DNA of 62,894 bases from positions 1 to 62,894 of the forward strand of contig NZ_NASD01000015.1 in assembly GCF_002142155.1 (NCBI RefSeq), written 5' to 3'. Below, in pieces: positions 9,314 to 24,651 of this stretch (position 1 is its first letter; each line of letters opens with the position of its first letter). The notes beneath the pieces are model-generated. The model saw only the letters and a program-made list of their open reading frames with translations, had not been told where the DNA came from and ran no database searches. Source of the stretch: Gilliamella apis. Its GTDB lineage: Bacteria; Pseudomonadota; Gammaproteobacteria; Enterobacterales; Orbaceae. Position numbers and translations under genes: made by a program.

Positions 9314-10648
9314 ATGAGTTTATCAACGCCAATTATAACGGAAATGAATGTTTATCCTGTCGCTGGATATGACAGTATGCTACTTAATTTAAGTGGTGCA
9401 CATTCACCGTATTTTACTCGAAATATTGTTATCCTAAAAGATAACTCAGGCAACATTGGTGTCGGCGAAGTACCGTGCGTCGGAACGGTTACTAAAACAT
9501 TAGAAGATGCTAAATCATTAGTTGTTGGTCAATCTATTGGCCAATATAAAAATGTGATGAATCGAGTGCGTCTTCAATTTGCTGATCGTGATGTTGGTGG
9601 TCGAGGCAATCAGACATTTGATCAACGCTCAACAATTCACGTTGTTACTGCGATTGAAGCGGCAATGTTAGATCTACTTGGTAAACATTTAGGCGTTACC
9701 GTGGCATCATTACTTGGCGATGGTCAACAACGTGATGAAGTGGAAATGTTAGGATACTTATTTTATGTCGGTGATCGCAACAAAACAGATTTACCTTATC
9801 AAAGTCAAAATGATGAAAAATGTGATTGGTATCGCCTACGACATGAAGAAGCACTAACGCCTGAAAAAATTGCCCAATTGGCTGAAGCTACTTATGAAAA
9901 ATATGGTTTCCGCGATTTCAAATTAAAAGGCGGTGTTTTATCAGCAGAAGATGAAGCAGAAGCAGTAATAGCAATTAAAAAGAAATTCCCAGATGCTCGA
10001 GTAACACTTGACCCTAACGGAGGATGGTTATTAGAGGAAGCGATTCGCATTGGTAAATATTTGAAAAATACTTTGGCTTATGCAGAGGATCCTTGTGGTG
10101 CTGAACAAGGTTATTCAGGGCGAGAAGTCATGGCTGAATTTCGTCGAGCCACGGGTTTACCGACTGCTACCAATATGATTGCAACCGATTGGCGTCAAAT
10201 GGGACATACATTATCGTTACAATCTGTTGATATTCCATTAGCTGATCCACATTTTTGGACCATGAATGGCTCAGTTCGTGTTGCACAAATGTGCCATGAA
10301 TTTGGTTTAACATGGGGTTCACATTCTAATAACCATTTTGATATCTCTTTAGCTATGTTCACACACGTAGGTGCAGCAGCACCAGGCAATCCAACTGCAC
10401 TGGATACTCATTGGATTTGGCAGGAAGGTAACCAACGTTTAACGAAAGAACCATTACAAATTATTAATGGTAAAATTAAGGTTCCTGAAAAACCAGGATT
10501 AGGCATTGAAATTGATATGGATCAAGTAATGAAAGCTCATGAGTTATTTAAGAAAATGGGTCTTGGTAACCGGAATGATGCAATGGCCATGCAATATTTA
10601 ATTCCTGGCTGGCAGTTTGATAATAAAAAACCATGTTTGGTTAGATAA
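9314..10648 (+). CDS. gudD: D-glucarate dehydratase GudD
   Basis: 444-residue glucarate dehydratase, converting D-glucarate (and L-idarate) to 5-dehydro-4-deoxy-D-glucarate. Enolase-superfamily catalytic residues are K203/K205 in DFKLKGG, the acidic ligands in TLDPNGGW and [10 protein letters not shown], Asn in TNMIATDW, and His in [10 protein letters not shown]. It ends [15 protein letters not shown] like the E. coli enzyme. Two oddities stand out. GEVPCVGT (51-58) replaces the usual GEIPGGE-type loop. The segment [19 protein letters not shown] is GudX-like, where E. coli GudD has HVAAAAPGKITAIDTHW. It is 42 bp downstream of gudX in the same operon. Confidence 0.94.
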   Translation: MSLSTPIITEMNVYPVAGYDSMLLNLSGAHSPYFTRNIVILKDNSGNIGVGEVPCVGTVTKTLEDAKSLVVGQSIGQYKNVMNRVRLQFADRDVGGRGNQTFDQRSTIHVVTAIEAAMLDLLGKHLGVTVASLLGDGQQRDEVEMLGYLFYVGDRNKTDLPYQSQNDEKCDWYRLRHEEALTPEKIAQLAEATYEKYGFRDFKLKGGVLSAEDEAEAVIAIKKKFPDARVTLDPNGGWLLEEAIRIGKYLKNTLAYAEDPCGAEQGYSGREVMAEFRRATGLPTATNMIATDWRQMGHTLSLQSVDIPLADPHFWTMNGSVRVAQMCHEFGLTWGSHSNNHFDISLAMFTHVGAAAPGNPTALDTHWIWQEGNQRLTKEPLQIINGKIKVPEKPGLGIEIDMDQVMKAHELFKKMGLGNRNDAMAMQYLIPGWQFDNKKPCLVR

Positions 10649-10695
10649 TTGAACTATTATTATCAAAAATAACTCGAGAATTTAAAAGGTAAATT

Positions 10696-11466
10696 ATGAA
10701 AAAAATAACCTGCCACAACCAATTTAAGCAAGATATGTTAGAGCGTAAAAAACTTATTGGTTGTTGGGCTGCTTTAGGAAATCCAATTTCAACAGAAATA
10801 CTTGGTTTAGCTGGTTTTGATTGGTTGTTGCTAGATGGTGAGCATGCGATTAATGATGTTACCACGTTTGTACCGCAATTGATGGCATTAAAAGATAGTA
10901 GTAGTGCACCAATAGTTCGTCCTGCTTGGAATGATCAAGTTTTAATTAAGCGATTACTTGATATTGGGTTTTATAATTTCTTAATCCCATATGTAGAAAC
11001 AGTAGAACAAGCCAAATCAGCAGTAGCTTATACCCGCTATCCACCTGAGGGGGTAAGAGGAGTTTCTGTTTCTCATCGTAGTAATGGCTTTGGCACTATT
11101 ACTGATTATTTTACTAAAATTAATCAAAATATTTGTGTTGTGGTACAAATTGAAACTCAACAAGCAGTTAATAATGTTGAAGCAATAACTGCAGTTGATG
11201 GTATTGATGGTATTTTTGTTGGACCGAGTGATCTCTCTGCTTCATTAGGCCATTTTGGTAATCCTAAGCACCCTGAAGTGCAAGCAGCGATAAAACATGT
11301 TTTTGATGTTGCTAAAGCACAAGGTAAAGCATGCGGTATTTTGGCACCAATAGAAGCTGATGTTCATCATTATATTGATATGGGGGCAACATTCGTTGCT
11401 GTAGGTAATGATCTAGGTTTATTAAGAAGTTCAACCCAAGCGCTAGCAGATAAGTTTTTAAAGTAA
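10696..11466 (+). CDS. garL: 5-keto-4-deoxy-D-glucarate aldolase GarL
   Basis: 256-residue class II, Mg-dependent aldolase of the HpcH/HpaI family, the same length as E. coli GarL. It cleaves 5-keto-4-deoxyglucarate to pyruvate and tartronate semialdehyde. Signatures visible are [34 protein letters not shown] (metal/substrate acids), [15 protein letters not shown] and [16 protein letters not shown]. It takes the product of both GudD and GarD and hands tartronate semialdehyde to GarR, whose gene follows 36 bp downstream. Confidence 0.96.
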   Translation: MKKITCHNQFKQDMLERKKLIGCWAALGNPISTEILGLAGFDWLLLDGEHAINDVTTFVPQLMALKDSSSAPIVRPAWNDQVLIKRLLDIGFYNFLIPYVETVEQAKSAVAYTRYPPEGVRGVSVSHRSNGFGTITDYFTKINQNICVVVQIETQQAVNNVEAITAVDGIDGIFVGPSDLSASLGHFGNPKHPEVQAAIKHVFDVAKAQGKACGILAPIEADVHHYIDMGATFVAVGNDLGLLRSSTQALADKFLK

Positions 11467-11502
11467 CGAATACTATTTTAGTCGTAAAAAAAGGAGAGTA
11501 AA

Positions 11503-12384
11503 ATGAAAATTGGTTTTATTGGTTTAGGTATTATGGGTAAACCGATGAGCAAAAACCTGTTAAAAGCAGGTTATTCATTAGTCGTTTGTGATAAAAATCA
11601 ATCTGCAGTGGATGAAGTAGTAGCTGCAGGGGCACAAAGTGCCGTAAATGCTAAAGAAGTTGCTAAACTTTGTGATGTGATTATTACCATGTTACCAAAT
11701 TCACCACATGTAAAAGAGGTTGTATTAGGTGAAGATGGGATAATTGATGGTGCTAAATCTGGTACTACGATTATTGATATGAGTTCAATTGCACCATTGG
11801 CAAGCCGTGAAATTCATGATGAAGTCGTTAAAAAAGGATTGGCAATGTTAGATGCGCCAGTGAGTGGCGGTGAACCTAAAGCGATTGATGGTACTTTATC
11901 GGTCATGGTAGGTGGTGATAAAGCTATCTTTGATAAACATTATGACATAATGAAAGCCATGGCTGGTTCAGTGGTTTACACTGGTGAAATTGGTGCTGGT
12001 AATGTAACTAAATTAGCAAATCAAGTTATTGTTGCTTTGAACATTGCGGCTATGTCAGAAGCATTAGTTTTAGCAACTAAAGCTGGCGTAAATCCAGAGT
12101 TAGTTTATCAAGCAATTCGTGGTGGATTAGCTGGAAGTACTGTACTAGATGCTAAAGCACCAATGGTTTTAAATCGTAATTTTAAACCTGGTTTCAGAAT
12201 TGATTTACATATCAAAGATTTACAAAATGCTTTAGATACTTCGCATGGTGTTGGAACATCATTACCATTAACTGCATCTGTAATGGAAATGATGCAAGCC
12301 CTAAAAACTGATGGTCTGGGTGATTGTGATCATAGTGCATTAGCACGTTACTATGAATCTTTAGCAAAAATAGAAATTAAATAA
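11503..12384 (+). CDS. garR: Tartronate semialdehyde reductase GarR
   Basis: 293-residue beta-hydroxyacid dehydrogenase (E. coli GarR, 294). It reduces tartronate semialdehyde to D-glycerate with NAD(P)H. The N-terminal Rossmann motif is GFIGLGIMGKPMSKNL. The substrate-binding motif is DAPVSGGEPKAIDGTLS (about 118-134). The catalytic Lys lies in GAGNVTKLANQVIVALN (about 165-181). The ribosome-binding site GGAG precedes the ATG. It sits between the aldolase and glycerate kinase genes, in pathway order. Confidence 0.96.
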   Translation: MKIGFIGLGIMGKPMSKNLLKAGYSLVVCDKNQSAVDEVVAAGAQSAVNAKEVAKLCDVIITMLPNSPHVKEVVLGEDGIIDGAKSGTTIIDMSSIAPLASREIHDEVVKKGLAMLDAPVSGGEPKAIDGTLSVMVGGDKAIFDKHYDIMKAMAGSVVYTGEIGAGNVTKLANQVIVALNIAAMSEALVLATKAGVNPELVYQAIRGGLAGSTVLDAKAPMVLNRNFKPGFRIDLHIKDLQNALDTSHGVGTSLPLTASVMEMMQALKTDGLGDCDHSALARYYESLAKIEIK

Positions 12385-12446
12385 TTAAGGTTAAGATTGA
12401 GTATGGCGACATACTCAATACTTTGACTAATTGCATAAGGATAAAT

Positions 12447-13595
12447 ATGAAAATTGTCATTGCTCCTGATTCTTTTAAAGAAAGCCTAAGTGCGATTGAG
12501 GTTGCTAATATAATTAAAAATGGATTTTTAAACGTATACCCAAAGGCTGAATACTTTTTGATTCCAGTTGCTGATGGTGGTGAAGGTACTGTTGATGCAA
12601 TGGTTGATGCATTAAATGGAAATAAAATCACAGTATCGATTACTGACCCATTAGGTGAAAAAGGTTTGGCTTTTTATGGTATTTCAGGAGATGGACAAAC
12701 AGCGGTAATTGAAATGGCCGCAGCAAGTGGTCTTGAAAGAGTTCCTGTTACTAAGCGAGATGCGAAAATTACGACCTCATATGGTACTGGAGAATTAATC
12801 AAAGATGCACTAGATAAAGGTTGTAAAAAATTTATTATTGGCATTGGCGGGAGTGCTACCAATGACGGGGGCGCTGGCATGTTACAGGCTCTAGGTGTCA
12901 AGCTTCTTGATAAAGCCGGTAACCAAATTGGTTATGGTGGAGCTTCATTAAGCGAGCTTGATAAAATTGATATTAGTGAAATTGACCACAGAATTAAATT
13001 CTGTGATTTCGAAGTTGCTTGTGATGTTACTAATCCTTTGACTGGTGCGAATGGTGCTTCATTTATATTTGGTCCGCAAAAAGGCGCGACACAAGATGAT
13101 GTTCGTTTACTTGATGAAAATCTGAAACATTTTGCTCAAGTAATAAAACGTAGCTTTAATATGGATATTGAATTTACCCCAGGGACGGGAGCTGCTGGTG
13201 GAATGGGGGCTGCTTTATTAGCGTTTATGAATGCTAAATTAAGGCCTGGAATTGAAATTATTACTGAAGCACTAAATCTAGATAAGCTTATTTCTAATGC
13301 AGATTTAGTTATTACCGGTGAAGGGCGATTAGATTACCAAAGTATCAATGGTAAAGTACCAGTAGGGGTTGCTAATATTGCCAAAAAATACCAAAAACCA
13401 GTAATTGCTATTGTTGGTAGTTTGGGTGACAAGGCTGAAACCATTTATCCTTATGGTATTAATGCCATGTTTAGTATTTTAAGTAAAGTTGCGACTTTGT
13501 CTGAAGTACTAGAATCAGCAACGGCAAAAGCAAATCTTTATCAAACCTCAATGAATATTGCCTTAACACTTAATTTAGGCCGTAACCTTAAATAG
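12447..13595 (+). CDS. garK: Glycerate 2-kinase GarK
   Basis: 382-residue glycerate kinase family 1 enzyme (E. coli GarK 381), phosphorylating D-glycerate to 2-phosphoglycerate and so connecting the pathway to lower glycolysis. Visible motifs are MKIVIAPDSFKESLSA at the start, PVADGGEGTVDA, IGIGGSATNDGGAGML, GTGAAGGMGAAL and VITGEGRLDYQS. An in-frame ATG at 12423 exists, but the ATG at 12447 has AAGG 6 nt upstream and gives the conserved N-terminus. It is the last gene of the operon and is followed by a perfect 11-bp hairpin. Confidence 0.95.
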   Translation: MKIVIAPDSFKESLSAIEVANIIKNGFLNVYPKAEYFLIPVADGGEGTVDAMVDALNGNKITVSITDPLGEKGLAFYGISGDGQTAVIEMAAASGLERVPVTKRDAKITTSYGTGELIKDALDKGCKKFIIGIGGSATNDGGAGMLQALGVKLLDKAGNQIGYGGASLSELDKIDISEIDHRIKFCDFEVACDVTNPLTGANGASFIFGPQKGATQDDVRLLDENLKHFAQVIKRSFNMDIEFTPGTGAAGGMGAALLAFMNAKLRPGIEIITEALNLDKLISNADLVITGEGRLDYQSINGKVPVGVANIAKKYQKPVIAIVGSLGDKAETIYPYGINAMFSILSKVATLSEVLESATAKANLYQTSMNIALTLNLGRNLK

Positions 13596-13604
13596 TCATA
13601 AATA

Positions 13605-13630
13605 CCCTTTATCAGTATCCTGATAAAGGG
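13605..13630. terminator. Terminator between convergent garK and OPT gene
   Basis: Perfect 11-bp stem CCCTTTATCAG (13605-13615) and CTGATAAAGGG (13620-13630) with a 4-nt loop, 9 nt past the garK stop. It lies between convergent genes. The minus-strand side continues with an AT-rich TATTTAT run. Confidence 0.75.
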
Positions 13631-13643
13631 CATCATAATCATA

Positions 13644-15647
13644 TTATCGTTTAAGTGCTGACAAAGATCTGCGAATAATAAGACAACAGATCGTAATGAA
13701 AACAAATAATCCTAAATATTGAGACATATTGCCTAAGTCAGGGAATATTGCCAGAGGTGCATCTCCACCACCATTAGTGACACTAATGACAATCACAATG
13801 GCAAGTATAACACCAACTAAACTTTCACCGACGATTAAACCTGATGCAATTAAGGATGCTTTACGATCTACTTTTTTGAACTCAGTTTCTGGATCTAAAT
13901 TTAGTTTTTCTGCTTTCACATATGCCTGACGTTTTACTATCCATGATAATAATGAACCGATAAATATAGCCATTGTAATACTTGGTGGTAAGTAAATACC
14001 TAGTCCGACAGCTAAAGCAGGTAGACGGAATTTAGTTTTCTTTTTGGCTAAAATTAGGTCAATGATGATAACTGTTGCGCCTACCGCTAAACCTATCAAG
14101 ATCATTGTCCAATCAAGATTATGTGAGAAAATTCCTTTAGCAATGGTTGTCATCAAAGTTGCTTGAGGTGCAGCCAATACTTGCGTAGGGTCCATATTTG
14201 GACGAGGAACCGCACCAGTAAAACCATAAGCGTTATAGAGTATTTCAAGAATAGGGGCAATGACAATTGCACCAACAACACAACCAATCAAAAGTGCTAC
14301 TTGTTGTCTCCATGGCGTAGCATGAACTAAATAACCTGTTTTCAAATCTTGTAAATTATCATTTGAAATACATGCAATTGATAACACAACACTAGTTGTG
14401 AATAGGGCTAATGCAGTGATAAAGTCAGTTCCTTCAACTGAGGATAGCATACCATGTGTTTCACTTAAGCCAAGCAATATTAGTGAAATAGCTATAGCAG
14501 CAACAATGGCAATACCTGATATAGGACTGGCTGAAGAACCAACTAAACCAGCCATATAACCACAGGCAGCGGCAACTAAAAATCCCATAATAAATGCAAA
14601 TAAAACAGCACAAATTACTAGTAACCAAGCAATACCAGTTGATAAACCACTATCAGAAATAAAAGAGTAAAATGTTGCAACTAAGATAATTAACATGCCA
14701 GCCATAATCATAAAAATAGTTTTTGGTGACAAGTCTCTATCTGTTCGATCAATATCGTTTACAGAAATATCTGAGCGAAGTGTTTTTAACGATGTTTTTA
14801 AACCTTCAATAACTGGTTTGATTAAAGTCAGTAATGTCCAGACTGCGGCAATTGCTATGGTACCTGCACCGATAAAACGAATATCTGTGGCCCACAATCC
14901 CATTGCAATTTTAGATAGAGGTTGGGATGTATCATAATCAGTAAGGGCACTTAGGATAGGAATACCAAATCCCCAAGCTATAATTGTTCCGATTAATACC
15001 GCAATTCCTGAAATAATACCAATTAGATAGCCAGCACTTAGTAATGCTAATGAAAATCCCATTGGGATCTGAAATATTGATTTACCACCAGTAAACCAAT
15101 AAGCAGTGCTATCAGATAATAAACGAAATCCATTAGTAAATAAGCTCACTGTAGAGGCAATAATACCGCCAAATACAATATCTTTTAATCCATCATTTGC
15201 TTCTTTATCGTTAGTTTTCGAACCGGCTTTTAATATTTCAGCAGCAGCGACACCTTCTGGATAAGGTAAATCACTTTTCACTACCATAACATGACGTAAT
15301 GGAATAGAAAATAATACCCCTAACATGCCGCCAGCAGCACAAACTGAAAAGGTTAGCCAGAAAGGAAAATTACTCCAATATCCCATCATTAATAAACCAG
15401 GCATAACGAAAATAACAGATGATAAAGTTCCAGCTGCGGAGGCTTGAGTTTGCACCATATTATTTTCTAAAATTGTCGATCCTGAAAATAATCGTAAAAT
15501 AGCCATGGAAATGACTGCGGCAGGAATGGCTGATGAAAAAGTTAATCCGACTTTCAAGCCTAAATAGACATTGGAGGCTGTAAAGACGATAGTAATTAAA
15601 GCACCAAGAATGGTACCGCGTAGTGTAAGTTCTCGTAAATTATTCAT
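13644..15647 (-). CDS. OPT-family oligopeptide transporter
   Basis: 667-residue, very hydrophobic protein with roughly 14-16 predicted membrane spans, belonging to the OPT family of proton-coupled peptide (or metal-chelate) transporters. Family features include the N-terminal ELTLRGTILGALITIVFTAS, NVYLGLKVGLTFSSAIPAAV, PYPEGVAAAEILKAG (about 128-142), and the C-terminal ALAVGLGIYLPPSITMAIF. A haemophilus-type homologue is known; E. coli K-12 has none that I recall. It stands alone, convergent with garK and divergent from mazG. The substrate cannot be read from the sequence. Confidence 0.88.
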   Translation of the reverse strand: MNNLRELTLRGTILGALITIVFTASNVYLGLKVGLTFSSAIPAAVISMAILRLFSGSTILENNMVQTQASAAGTLSSVIFVMPGLLMMGYWSNFPFWLTFSVCAAGGMLGVLFSIPLRHVMVVKSDLPYPEGVAAAEILKAGSKTNDKEANDGLKDIVFGGIIASTVSLFTNGFRLLSDSTAYWFTGGKSIFQIPMGFSLALLSAGYLIGIISGIAVLIGTIIAWGFGIPILSALTDYDTSQPLSKIAMGLWATDIRFIGAGTIAIAAVWTLLTLIKPVIEGLKTSLKTLRSDISVNDIDRTDRDLSPKTIFMIMAGMLIILVATFYSFISDSGLSTGIAWLLVICAVLFAFIMGFLVAAACGYMAGLVGSSASPISGIAIVAAIAISLILLGLSETHGMLSSVEGTDFITALALFTTSVVLSIACISNDNLQDLKTGYLVHATPWRQQVALLIGCVVGAIVIAPILEILYNAYGFTGAVPRPNMDPTQVLAAPQATLMTTIAKGIFSHNLDWTMILIGLAVGATVIIIDLILAKKKTKFRLPALAVGLGIYLPPSITMAIFIGSLLSWIVKRQAYVKAEKLNLDPETEFKKVDRKASLIASGLIVGESLVGVILAIVIVISVTNGGGDAPLAIFPDLGNMSQYLGLFVFITICCLIIRRSLSALKR

Positions 15648-15873
15648 ACTACCTATATATTAAAGTTAAATTGATAGCCTGTTATTATATACTTAATTAT
15701 GTTTTATCTGCCATTAATTCTACAATTAAGTTCATATTTTGCCCATTTTTCTTGATTTATTTGCTGTAAGTTATTTTTATTCTTAAACAATAAAATTTGT
15801 ATATTAAAGATTAGTCACAGCGTAATTATGCTATGCTGGTTATATTCTTAATCATTAACCAATTGTGAGAAAA

Positions 15874-16671
15874 ATGTTAAGTGAATTAAAACGATTACAG
15901 GATATTACTAAAAAGTTACGTAACCCTATTGATGGCTGTGAATGGGACAACAAACAAACTTTTGACTCGTTAAAATCCTATACTTTAGAAGAGACTTATG
16001 AAGTCTTAGATGCAATTGATAAACAAGATATGGTTGAACTTAAAAGTGAACTGGGTGATCTACTGTTTCAGATTGTTTTTTATGCGGATTTAGCAAGTGA
16101 ACAAGGTTTTTTTAATTTTGATGATATTTGTCGTACTGTCGCTGATAAGCTGGTCAGTCGTCATCCGCATATTTTTTCAAATAATACGAGTAAACCAAAT
16201 TGGGAACAGCTTAAACAACAAGAACGTGATAAGCGGGAGCAATATTCGCTATTAGATGATATTCCCAATGCTATTCCGGCATTAATGAAGGCTGAAAAAA
16301 TCCAAAAACGTTGTGCGTCAGTTGGATTTGATTGGACTGAACTACAACCAGTCATAGCTAAAGTTAAAGAAGAACTTAATGAAGTTGAACAAGAATTAGC
16401 ACAATCGACTATTGATCAATCAAAAGTTGAGGAAGAAATCGGCGACCTATTGTTTGCTACCGTCAATTTAGCAAGACATCTAAAAGTTAAATCGGAGTTA
16501 AGCTTACAAAATGCTAACAACAAGTTTATTAGGCGTTTTAAACAGGTTGAATTATTACTAAAGCAAAAAAATCGCAATTTAGTTGATGCAACACTTGAAG
16601 AAATGGAAGATGCATGGCAAATTGTCAAGCAAACAGAAAAATCATCTAGCGAAGTAAATAAAAATGACTGA
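15874..16671 (+). CDS. mazG: Nucleoside triphosphate pyrophosphohydrolase MazG
   Basis: 265-residue MazG, a house-cleaning enzyme that hydrolyses NTPs to NMP and PPi. It has two all-alpha MazG domains. The N-terminal one has CEWDNKQTFDSLKSYTLEE and the E-x3-E...ELGDLLFQIVFYA metal site. The C-terminal one has IQKRCASVGFDW and EEIGDLLFATVNLARHL. The frame can begin at a GTG (15865), but ATG 15874 with a GAGA-type site just upstream is preferred. Its last codons overlap the next gene by 8 nt (ATG 16664, stop 16669-16671), implying translational coupling. Confidence 0.95.
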   Translation: MLSELKRLQDITKKLRNPIDGCEWDNKQTFDSLKSYTLEETYEVLDAIDKQDMVELKSELGDLLFQIVFYADLASEQGFFNFDDICRTVADKLVSRHPHIFSNNTSKPNWEQLKQQERDKREQYSLLDDIPNAIPALMKAEKIQKRCASVGFDWTELQPVIAKVKEELNEVEQELAQSTIDQSKVEEEIGDLLFATVNLARHLKVKSELSLQNANNKFIRRFKQVELLLKQKNRNLVDATLEEMEDAWQIVKQTEKSSSEVNKND

Positions 16672-17104
16672 ACAAAAAAATGAATTATATCAAGAAATAG
16701 AGGCTTGGTCTCAAAATGCTATTTTACATAGCCCAACTTGGAGTATTAATCAATTGGATTACTCTGAAAAGAGTATTACTGTTGTTGAAATGATTATTGG
16801 TGAAATGGCAGATAAAAGCTTTGGTCTTCCTGAAGAACAACTCAATATGATATCACAAGAATATGGCTGTTATTTGTTATTAACTGCACATAAATTATAT
16901 GGCGGTCAGTTCTATTGGAATCAAGAATTTGAACAACCAATGTTAATTTGCTGTGAGCCCGATGCCACTATTGCGTTATTAACATGGAATAAAGTAAAAG
17001 GACGTTTATTGGGTGATAAAACCGATCATATTGCTTATTTTTTGGATGAATTTGGTAAAGCTACTTTTCAACCAGAAAAAGGCACTCAACGTGTCTATTT
17101 ATAA
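16664..17104 (+). CDS. Uncharacterised protein overlapping mazG
   Basis: 146-residue soluble protein that I do not recognise. It has no signal peptide, no membrane segment and no obvious metal or nucleotide motif. It is acidic, begins MTEQKNELYQEIEAWSQNA and has aromatic-rich segments (KLYGGQFYWNQEFEQP, then LLTWNKVKGRLLGDKTDHIA) and two neighbouring cysteines (ICCEPD). The ATG lies inside the last 8 nt of mazG (ATGACTGA), so it is almost surely co-translated with mazG and a real gene. A terminator follows 24 nt later. The coupling suggests a role near nucleotide pool sanitation, but that is only contextual. Confidence 0.75.
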   Translation: MTEQKNELYQEIEAWSQNAILHSPTWSINQLDYSEKSITVVEMIIGEMADKSFGLPEEQLNMISQEYGCYLLLTAHKLYGGQFYWNQEFEQPMLICCEPDATIALLTWNKVKGRLLGDKTDHIAYFLDEFGKATFQPEKGTQRVYL

Positions 17105-17127
17105 AAAGTGACTTATATTATCATAAA

Positions 17128-17154
17128 TAAACCCGCCATAAATTAGCGGGTTTA
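17128..17154. terminator. Bidirectional terminator, mazG operon / gltD
   Basis: TAAACCCGC (17128-17136) pairs with GCGGGTTTA (17146-17154) around a 9-nt loop. It lies between the convergent mazG operon and gltBD. Confidence 0.75.
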
Positions 17155-17183
17155 AATGTTGAATTGGAATTCAAGCGTCGTTT

Positions 17184-23068
<5,885 letters not shown>

Positions 23069-23237
23069 ATCATTGCCTCAAATTCATCGTTATTATTTTT
23101 TGTGAAGGTATAGGCATTAATCCCATATTAGGTGTGAAGGTAATTAAAAATAAGTTTTAGGTCAAATAAATATTATTTATAAGTCAATATTTTAATCACT
23201 TAACCCATGTATATTAATGAAGCTTATATCTTATATT

Positions 23238-23270
23238 AACCAATTGTTTTTATTGGTTTTAATTTTTTTT
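23238..23270 (+). terminator. Orphan terminator-like hairpin
   Basis: AACCAAT (23238-23244) and ATTGGTT (23252-23258) with a 7-nt loop, followed by TT-AA and a run of ten T on the plus strand. No annotated plus-strand gene lies upstream, so it could end a small unannotated transcript from the gltB leader region, or be chance in AT-rich DNA. Confidence 0.35.
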
Positions 23271-23326
23271 TAAGATTAATGCCCTTCAATTTAAAAATTT
23301 TTTCATAATAAGAATTAATATCTGAT

Positions 23327-23372
23327 TAAAAAAAGTTTGAGGAAAGGGGTTTTTTAGCCATAAAAATTGACT
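23327..23372 (+). repeat. Short interspersed repeat, copy A
   Basis: An A-run, then TTTGAGGAAAGGGG, a T-run, AGCC and TAAAAATTG. It shares this plan with copies at 43788-43836, 43876-43925 and, inverted, 35338-35384. TTTGAGGAAAGGG (from 23336) is identical in copy B. Confidence 0.55.
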
Positions 23373-23463
23373 ATATTTGCTGATTTTTTCCAAAATCAGG
23401 GAGTTATAATCACCAGATTTATGCTGTTATAATAGATTATCGATTATTGCTTATAGATGAAAT

Positions 23464-24651
23464 ATGCAAACTAAAATTACAATTATAGGTGCTGGAGCTG
23501 CAGGGCTTTTTTGTGCTGGTCTGTTGGGACAACAAGGTCATGATGTTACTGTTATTGATAACGGCAAAAAATTAGGCCGTAAAATCTTAATGTCTGGTGG
23601 TGGTAAATGTAATTTTACCAATCTTAATGTCGAAGCTACCCATTATATTTCTCAAAATCGCCACTTTTGTAAATCTGCTTTAAAACGGTTTAGCCAATGG
23701 GATTTTATCCAACTGGTTAATCAATATGGTATTGCCTATCATGAAAAAGATCATGGTCAACTATTTTGTGATAATTCAGCGCAAGATATTATCGATATGT
23801 TGGTCAAAGAGTGTCAAAAAGGGCAAGTTAAATTTATGTTAAAAACACAACTTGAAGATGTTGATGCAGAACAACAAGGATTTAAGTTATCTACTTCACA
23901 GGGTTGTGTTTATACCGATAAATTAATTGTGGCAACGGGTGGACAATCTATGCCTGCACTCGGTATGACCGCTATTGGTTATAAAATTGCTGAAAAATTT
24001 TCTATCCCAGTGGTATCTGTAAAAGCAGGGCTAGTGCCGTTTACCTTACATAAACCTTTGTTAGCTGTATTATCGACGTTAGCAGGAATTGCGTTACCAG
24101 TTGAAGTATCGAATGAACGCATTAGTTTTAAAGAGAATCTATTATTTACCCATCGAGGATTATCTGGACCAGCTATTTTACAAATCTCCAGTTATTGGCA
24201 AGCAGGAGAAGCCATTATGATCAATTTATTGCCTGACTTTAACTTTGAGGATGATTTTAAACCTCTGTTAGATAATAATCGTAATCAAAGTCTTAAAAAT
24301 TGTTTAGCCCAAATATTACCTAAGCGGTTAATTGAAGCGTTAATGCAACTAAATTTGATTGTTGATTCAACTGTTAAACAGTTAACTCCTACTCAGCAAC
24401 AAGCGCTGTATCAAACATTAACAACATGGAATGTAATACCAAATGGAACGGAAGGTTATCGCACCGCAGAAGTAACTTTAGGCGGAGTGAGTTGCGATGC
24501 GTTATCTTCAAAAACCATGGCCGCACAAAAACAACCTAATCTTTATTTTATTGGTGAGGTTGTTGATGTAGCTGGTTGGCTTGGTGGTTATAATTTCCAA
24601 TGGGCTTGGAGCAGCGCATTTGCCTGCGCCCAAGCCTTGAGTCAAGTATAA
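23464..24651 (+). CDS. yhiN: HI0933/YhiN-family flavoprotein
   Basis: 395-residue NAD(P)/FAD-dependent oxidoreductase-like protein of the HI0933 family (E. coli YhiN about 400 residues). The N-terminal dinucleotide motif is IIGAGAAGLFCAGLLG (about 6-21). Family motifs include KKLGRKILMSGGGKCNFTN (about 37-55), LIVATGGQSMPALG, FTHRGLSGPAIL and the C-terminal GEVVDVAGWLGGYNFQWAWS. The substrate is unknown for the family. It is divergent from gltBD. Its stop codon abuts that of the next gene with no base between. Confidence 0.9.
   Translation: MQTKITIIGAGAAGLFCAGLLGQQGHDVTVIDNGKKLGRKILMSGGGKCNFTNLNVEATHYISQNRHFCKSALKRFSQWDFIQLVNQYGIAYHEKDHGQLFCDNSAQDIIDMLVKECQKGQVKFMLKTQLEDVDAEQQGFKLSTSQGCVYTDKLIVATGGQSMPALGMTAIGYKIAEKFSIPVVSVKAGLVPFTLHKPLLAVLSTLAGIALPVEVSNERISFKENLLFTHRGLSGPAILQISSYWQAGEAIMINLLPDFNFEDDFKPLLDNNRNQSLKNCLAQILPKRLIEALMQLNLIVDSTVKQLTPTQQQALYQTLTTWNVIPNGTEGYRTAEVTLGGVSCDALSSKTMAAQKQPNLYFIGEVVDVAGWLGGYNFQWAWSSAFACAQALSQV

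Larger units (their letters stand above)
23069..23463. other. gltB / yhiN divergent intergenic region
   Basis: A 395-bp AT-rich non-coding gap. It contains a terminator-like hairpin on the plus strand (23238-23270), copy A of a short interspersed repeat (23327-23372), and directly after it a perfect 8-bp hairpin CTGATTTT/AAAATCAG (23380-23387 / 23392-23399). The gltB promoter must lie here on the minus strand, but I could not pick a convincing -35/-10 pair. Confidence 0.6.
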
